A stretch of 11,159 nucleotides of DNA from Euperipatoides rowelli (lineage: Eukaryota; Onychophora; Udeonychophora; Euonychophora; Peripatopsidae), in NCBI GenBank assembly GCA_003024985.2, contig PXIH01S0027880.1; one strand, 5' to 3'. Shown here piece after piece: positions 7,600-11,159 of the stretch. Under the pieces are notes generated by a model. The model saw only the letters and a list, made by a program, of their open reading frames with translations. It was not told where the DNA came from and searched no databases. Position numbers and translations under genes: made by a program. Position 1 is the first letter of the stretch, and each line of letters opens with the position of its first letter.

Positions 7600-9632
7600 C
7601 TAAAATACTAACAACAATAGCATGATGTTGAGCTAGGTAATGAGATCAAATAAAAATTTATAATTACTTTTCCTGAAAGATGATATGTTGAGTGAGTTTC
7701 TTATATAGAGAGGAATTTCATTTCTTATGTTGGGAGCCTTTTTTTCAATGGCTTTGCAACCCATTTTAGATCTTCTAAACTGAGTATTTAGATTTTTAGT
7801 GGATTTTTGACGGGTGTTGTGAACATGATTTATAATTTTTTCTATCAATTAAATTAATAATGTTAGGAGCACTCCCATATAATTTGTCCATAATGAAGTT
7901 TTTGCTTGAGTGGCAGTGGGCCCCATTTTAAATTTGCAAAGCTTCATATGCACTCGAGAAACCAGGACCAATTTCCCGACCAAACATTATTGCAACAGCT
8001 GTTGGGTTAATCCACAGTGTCACAGTAGCTCAAGCAGAGGAAATCGGAGCATTATAGATTAAGCAGAACTCATGGCAATCTAACCATTTATGAAGTTTAA
8101 ACAATATTTTAGACAAATTCATTGTTTGCTTTGTTTTAGATTCCACATGAGGGCCCCAAGTTAAGTTAGAATCAATTGTAATGCCGAGTATTTTCAATGA
8201 TGGGAAGGATTTTGTTAAAGAGCCGTTGAAATAAAAACTGGATTTATCAAGTTTATATTTTTTAATTTTTTGTCGTGAGCCTAAAATTATACATTTTGTT
8301 TTTTCGAAGTCTATTGTTAAATCATTAAACGATAGCAATTTGTTTAGGTTTTTTAATTTGAAAAATTAGGTTATTCTTAATTATGTTTTCATTTTTCCTG
8401 ATGTAAAAAGGATAATATCCTTGGCATACATATGCAGTTGATATAATCGTGGCACTGTGGGTAGGTCATTTACATAGATTACGAAAAGTGGACCAAGAAC
8501 AGATCCTTGAGGGCACTTGTTATAAGGTTTTTAAAGCTTGATGTCTTTTGTTTGTTTCACTGCCTGGGTTACATCCCATAAGTAATTTTGAAACCATTTC
8601 AAGATTTATTTTGGATAGACTTATTTTGAATATTTTTTTGTAAAAGTAGGTCAATTGAGACAATCAATCAAATGTTTTTCTTAGTTCTAATGTTATGACT
8701 GCAGTAGCCTCACCTTCATCCATATTTCTATACCAATCATTTGTAAGCGCAATCAAACTTGTTTCAGTCGAATGGAATTTTCTGAAACCATTTTGGTATT
8801 TAGATAGCCAAAATGATTTATCAAGGTGGTAGCCTAAATCATTTGCTTTTTAACTATGCACTCAAATATTTTCTTAGAGTTGGTAAAAGTGAGATTGGTC
8901 GGTAGTTAAGTGGAGCATTAATGTTTCCACCTTTAAAAATAGGCGTGATTATTACCTTTTTCCTTACTGAGGAGGGGGGGGGGGGCACAATTTAGAGATT
9001 TGTTCATAAAAAAAAATGCCAAGAATTCCAAAATGACTGGAAGAGATATTTTCAGAATTCTAGCATTCAAACCATCAATACCCAGTGAAGTATCATCAGG
9101 TAATTCATTAATCAGGTCAACAATTTCATCTATCTTGATGGGTTTAAATTTCATGTCATTTGTTTCTGTCAATTTATCAATTTAAAAATTAACTTTATCG
9201 GGAATATTTTTTCTATTTAAAGAGTTTTGTATGTGTGAACACATAATAAAATTTTCATTTAGATCATCACATGAAAGACTAGAATAGTTCACTGTACTTT
9301 TACCATTTCTGAAAGTTAACTCGTTTATTACTCACCAAATTATAGAATTAGATTTGTCACTTATTTTATTTTTATAATATTCTCGTTTTAGATTTTTTAA
9401 TTTAAAGTTCAGTTCATTTTTAAGTTTTTTATATTTACACCATAAGAGTGTAATGTCCATAGCTCAGAGCATTTTCGTTGACTAGATTATTAGCTCTAAT
9501 TTGAGCTTTGGTTTCAGTGTTAACCATGGAACCTTCTTGTGAAAATTATTTTATTTATGTTTATCAATGAAGCATTTTTGTACAAAACCTTGGTCAATAA
9601 TTTGTAGAAAAGATCAAGTTGATCATCTTGGC
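7600..9632 (-). pseudogene. Second non-LTR retrotransposon: reverse transcriptase, 5'-truncated and broken
   Basis: LINE-type reverse transcriptase read on the minus strand. From the N-terminal side, a linker (DLFYKLLTKVLYKNASL, about 9560-9620) leads into the RT N-terminal block FKPIKIDEIVDLINELPDD and GIDGLNARILK (about 9150-9060). ITPIFKGG (8926-8949) and NYRPISLLP (NYRPIS at 8890-8907) follow, then motif A as TLELRKTFD (8667-8693), PQGSVLGPLFVIYVNDLP (8483-8512 for the first ten residues) and the catalytic box as YAKD (8417-8428). Further on are LTIDFEKTKCIILGS (about 8270-8320) and LGITIDSNLTWGPHVE (about 8140-8190). The C-terminal region has HNTRQKSTKNL and PNIRNEIPLYIRN, ending at the stop near 7633. 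No endonuclease is found: the readable part ends where the hAT element begins at 9633 and does not clearly resume beyond 10477. In the active-site box the first Asp is replaced by Lys, and stops and frameshifts are scattered throughout. The type is CR1/Jockey-like, and the sequence differs clearly from the RT at 345-2205. Confidence 0.92.
8974..8985. repeat. G12 homopolymer inside the second RT
   Basis: Twelve G in a row (poly-C on the coding minus strand) fall between the SLN block and the KKVIITPIFK block of the RT, where related proteins have roughly FPxxWK. The run encodes Pro codons and coincides with a frame change, so it looks like a later expansion that helped to break the frame. Its length is prone to sequencing error. 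Confidence 0.85.
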
Positions 9633-9647
9633 CAGGGGTCAGCAACC
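9633..9647 (+). repeat. hAT terminal inverted repeat, left
   Basis: CAGGGGTCAGCAACC begins with CAG, as hAT ends do, and pairs with the complement of 10462-10477. The flanking GGC on the left and GCC on the right would extend the pairing by three bases, but hAT ends normally start at CAG. Confidence 0.88.
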
Positions 9648-9833
9648 TTTTTCATTCAAAGAGCCTCATTTGTGGTTATTTAATTTTTTTTTAATCAGTT
9701 AGATGCCATGCGCAGTGCGCACCCCTTCCCCCTCGTGGGGAAAAAAATTCTTGATAATAAAAATAGACTAAAAATTCAAAATTGAAATCACAATTTATTC
9801 TAACTATAATTACAGCTTATAATTAAAATTAGT

Positions 9834-10043
9834 CTATTTAATGTGATTTTTGCTGTTGCATATTAGAAGCCAGTTTTTTAAACATAAAATGTCCAACATT
9901 TGTTTTTTTATTTGTTGATAATTTCGTTCATGGCATATCAGACACATTGGTAGACTGTTTTTACAACAGAAGGCAAACAATTCAAGCCATTCCTCCTTAA
10001 ATTGTCTATTTTCTTCTACATTTCTTTTTTTTTTTGATGGCAT
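9834..10043 (-). pseudogene. N-terminal fragment of hAT transposase (BED-like zinc finger)
   Basis: On the minus strand a frame can start at the ATG whose complement is 10041-10043 (MPSKKKRNVEENRQF). An earlier ATG at 10082 in the same frame adds 13 residues without family resemblance, so I prefer the inner start. The peptide has a basic N-terminus, then ENRQFKEEWLELFAF, then CLICHE. This matches the start of hAT transposases of the GTF2IRD2/ZBED5-like group, where a CxxC pair is followed by a His pair and a KRHYETKH-like stretch. After CLICHE a frame change is likely: the alternative frame gives GHFMFKKLASN, which looks like the degraded His half of the finger. Nothing of the catalytic core follows, so this is a remnant of the DNA-binding end only. 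Confidence 0.8.
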
Positions 10044-10461
10044 ACTGGATGATATTCGAATAATGAAAAAACTGTAGACCATAATGATAAATATTTAATG
10101 TTTATGAAGTTGGTACAATATACTGTACGTAGCAGACTATATGGCTGAGTAGCAGAAATTCATTACTTTTTTGAACCATGTGACTGTCGTAAATGATATA
10201 CGGCTATTTTAAAGACACAGTAGCTGCTTCATAATTATTGAAATGTTATTTACTGAAACCACTGACTGAAACCTATTGTAATAATATCGGCATAATCCTA
10301 TTAAATAGCATTACTATATTTATTGGCATTCCTTTAAAAAGATATTAATTCATTTTGTTATTAATGTTTTCTTTACAATCAAATGCAAAATATTTATTTA
10401 CTGTATTTTTTTTTTTAAAGAAGAGTTAAATGAGCCGCACTTTCTTTTCAAAAGAACCGCA

Positions 10462-10477
10462 GGTTGCCGACGTTCTG
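10462..10477 (-). repeat. hAT terminal inverted repeat, right
   Basis: In complement it reads CAGAACGTCGGCAACC. Compared with the left end it shares CAG, GTC and GCAACC, with a small substitution and one extra base near the tip. Confidence 0.85.
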
Positions 10478-10936
10478 GCCTACACCCTACAGGAAGCACT
10501 GCAAGAGTTCTTATCTGTTCGACGTTTATGTGAAATTTTCTATATATTACACGTTTATTATTTTTTTATTGAATAATTAACTTGATATAAGATTAAATTA
10601 TAGTAGTAGAAATCCTAGCCCAGCAATCCTATAACTTAATAATTAATCTTATTATATAATTCAGCAGTGTAATGCTTACCTTTTATAGTTAAGCACATGC
10701 TGAAGTTAATTATTAGAAATAAATAAATAAATTTTCAGCCAAACGCGTGATGATTATCCTCGTGAAAATGTTGCGTTATTTTTAGAATTTTTCAAATTAA
10801 ACAATAAGATATGCTACTGTATAATGTAATACTGATAAGAAAACCTGAATATTTTTTCTTTTGAATGTTTTGAAATATTAAGAGATTTATATTTTAAATC
10901 ATTGTGGCAAATAGCAGTTTTTTATTTTTAAAAAAA
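10478..10936. other. Noncoding stretch right of the hAT element
   Basis: I see no gene. Specifically, the minus-strand translation next to the hAT right end shows no endonuclease SDH motif or RT linker, so the second LINE does not visibly continue here. The sequence is A+T-rich with no marked repeat. Confidence 0.5.
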
Positions 10937-10941
10937 TAAAT

Positions 10942-11013
10942 GGGCAGAGGAGGTAGAGGGGAGAAGTGTATTAGGAAAGGGGGTTTATGAAGTAAGAGTC
11001 AAGAGGGGGGAAG
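10942..11013 (+). other. G-rich purine tract
   Basis: Most bases on the plus strand are A or G, with repeated runs of G (GGG, GGGG, GGGGGG) in GAGG and GGAAAGGGGG contexts. This contrasts sharply with the A/T-dominated surroundings. It lies directly left of the inverted repeat at 11016-11063, so both may be parts of one unknown element. A G-quadruplex is conceivable but not shown. Confidence 0.65.
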
Positions 11014-11015
11014 AT

Positions 11016-11063
11016 AACTAGGGCCCATTGTATTTCAATTTACAATGGGCAATTTGGCTAGTT
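11016..11063. repeat. Inverted repeat with perfect 10-bp stem
   Basis: GCCCATTGTA (11023-11032) and TACAATGGGC (11041-11050) pair perfectly around an 8-base loop. An outer pair, AACTAG (11016-11021) and CTAGTT (11058-11063), flanks it with unequal spacers of 1 and 7 bases. No coding sequence is nearby, and an intrinsic terminator role is not expected in a eukaryote. It could be the hairpin end of a nonautonomous transposon. Confidence 0.85.
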
Positions 11064-11159
11064 AATTTATAAATCATTTAAAGTGATATACTGTAAATAG
11101 TTTAAAACTCTTAGAAATTAAATATTAGAAACTGCCCATGTCTATTTTCATTGTCTACA

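Larger units (their letters stand above)
9633..10477 (-). mobile_element. Short hAT-family DNA transposon, internal-deletion derivative
   Basis: About 845 bp, bounded by imperfect terminal inverted repeats of the hAT type (CAGgGGTCaGCAACC style). Subterminal similarity continues inward: AAAGAGCCTCATTT on the left against AAAGTGCGGCTCATTT on the right in complement. The inside holds only the beginning of a transposase on the minus strand (BED-like finger, 9834-10043), so the catalytic DDE and dimerisation regions are gone, which is typical of a nonautonomous deletion product. Expected 8-bp target-site duplications are absent: the flanks are ATCTTGGC on the left and GCCTACAC on the right. The left end abuts the second LINE remnant, so insertion into it followed by rearrangement is one explanation. 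Confidence 0.88.

Noticed and set aside
9000-9185. Plus-strand open frame of 61 residues
   Set aside because: It is the antisense shadow of the RT N-terminal block on the minus strand.
11016-11063. Rho-independent terminator
   Set aside because: The surroundings are clearly eukaryotic transposon-rich DNA and there is no gene upstream to terminate.

Overview
This window is A+T-rich eukaryotic DNA, very probably from an invertebrate animal. It has long A/T-dominated noncoding stretches, no operon-like gene packing and no intact host gene that I can recognise. The recognisable protein-coding material is four decayed transposable-element remnants, all reading on the minus strand. The mix (CR1/Jockey-type non-LTR retrotransposons, a piggyBac transposase and a hAT with a BED-type finger) occurs in many insects and other invertebrates. 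I cannot name a species.

Layout from left to right. Positions 1-344 are A+T-rich with one short palindrome. Positions 345-2935 hold a nearly complete but broken non-LTR retrotransposon protein: an AP-type endonuclease (2215-2935) followed on the minus strand by a linker, reverse transcriptase and C-terminal region (345-2205). Positions 2936-4760 are noncoding, with a (TTA)6 run and a T14-G14 homopolymer junction. Positions 4771-4903 carry three small hairpins of the form CCGTCA...TGACGG. Positions 5115-5488 are an exact head-to-tail duplication of a 187-bp unit. Positions 5640-7235 are a full-span piggyBac transposase pseudogene, readable from its acidic N-terminal part to its C-terminal Cys-rich finger. 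Positions 7600-9632 are a second non-LTR retrotransposon, RT part only. It is abutted on its upstream side by a short hAT deletion derivative (9633-10477) that keeps both terminal inverted repeats and the start of the transposase. The rest has no gene, but holds a G-rich purine tract and a strong inverted repeat (11016-11063).

These parts do not work together as a pathway. None of the transposases or polymerases is intact. Each shows stop codons and frameshifts, and several catalytic residues are replaced: the YADD box reads YAKD in the second RT, and two of three catalytic Asp positions are lost in the piggyBac copy. The youngest-looking event is the exact 187-bp duplication. I found no convincing new biological system; the points worth a second look are the structural ones listed in the findings.
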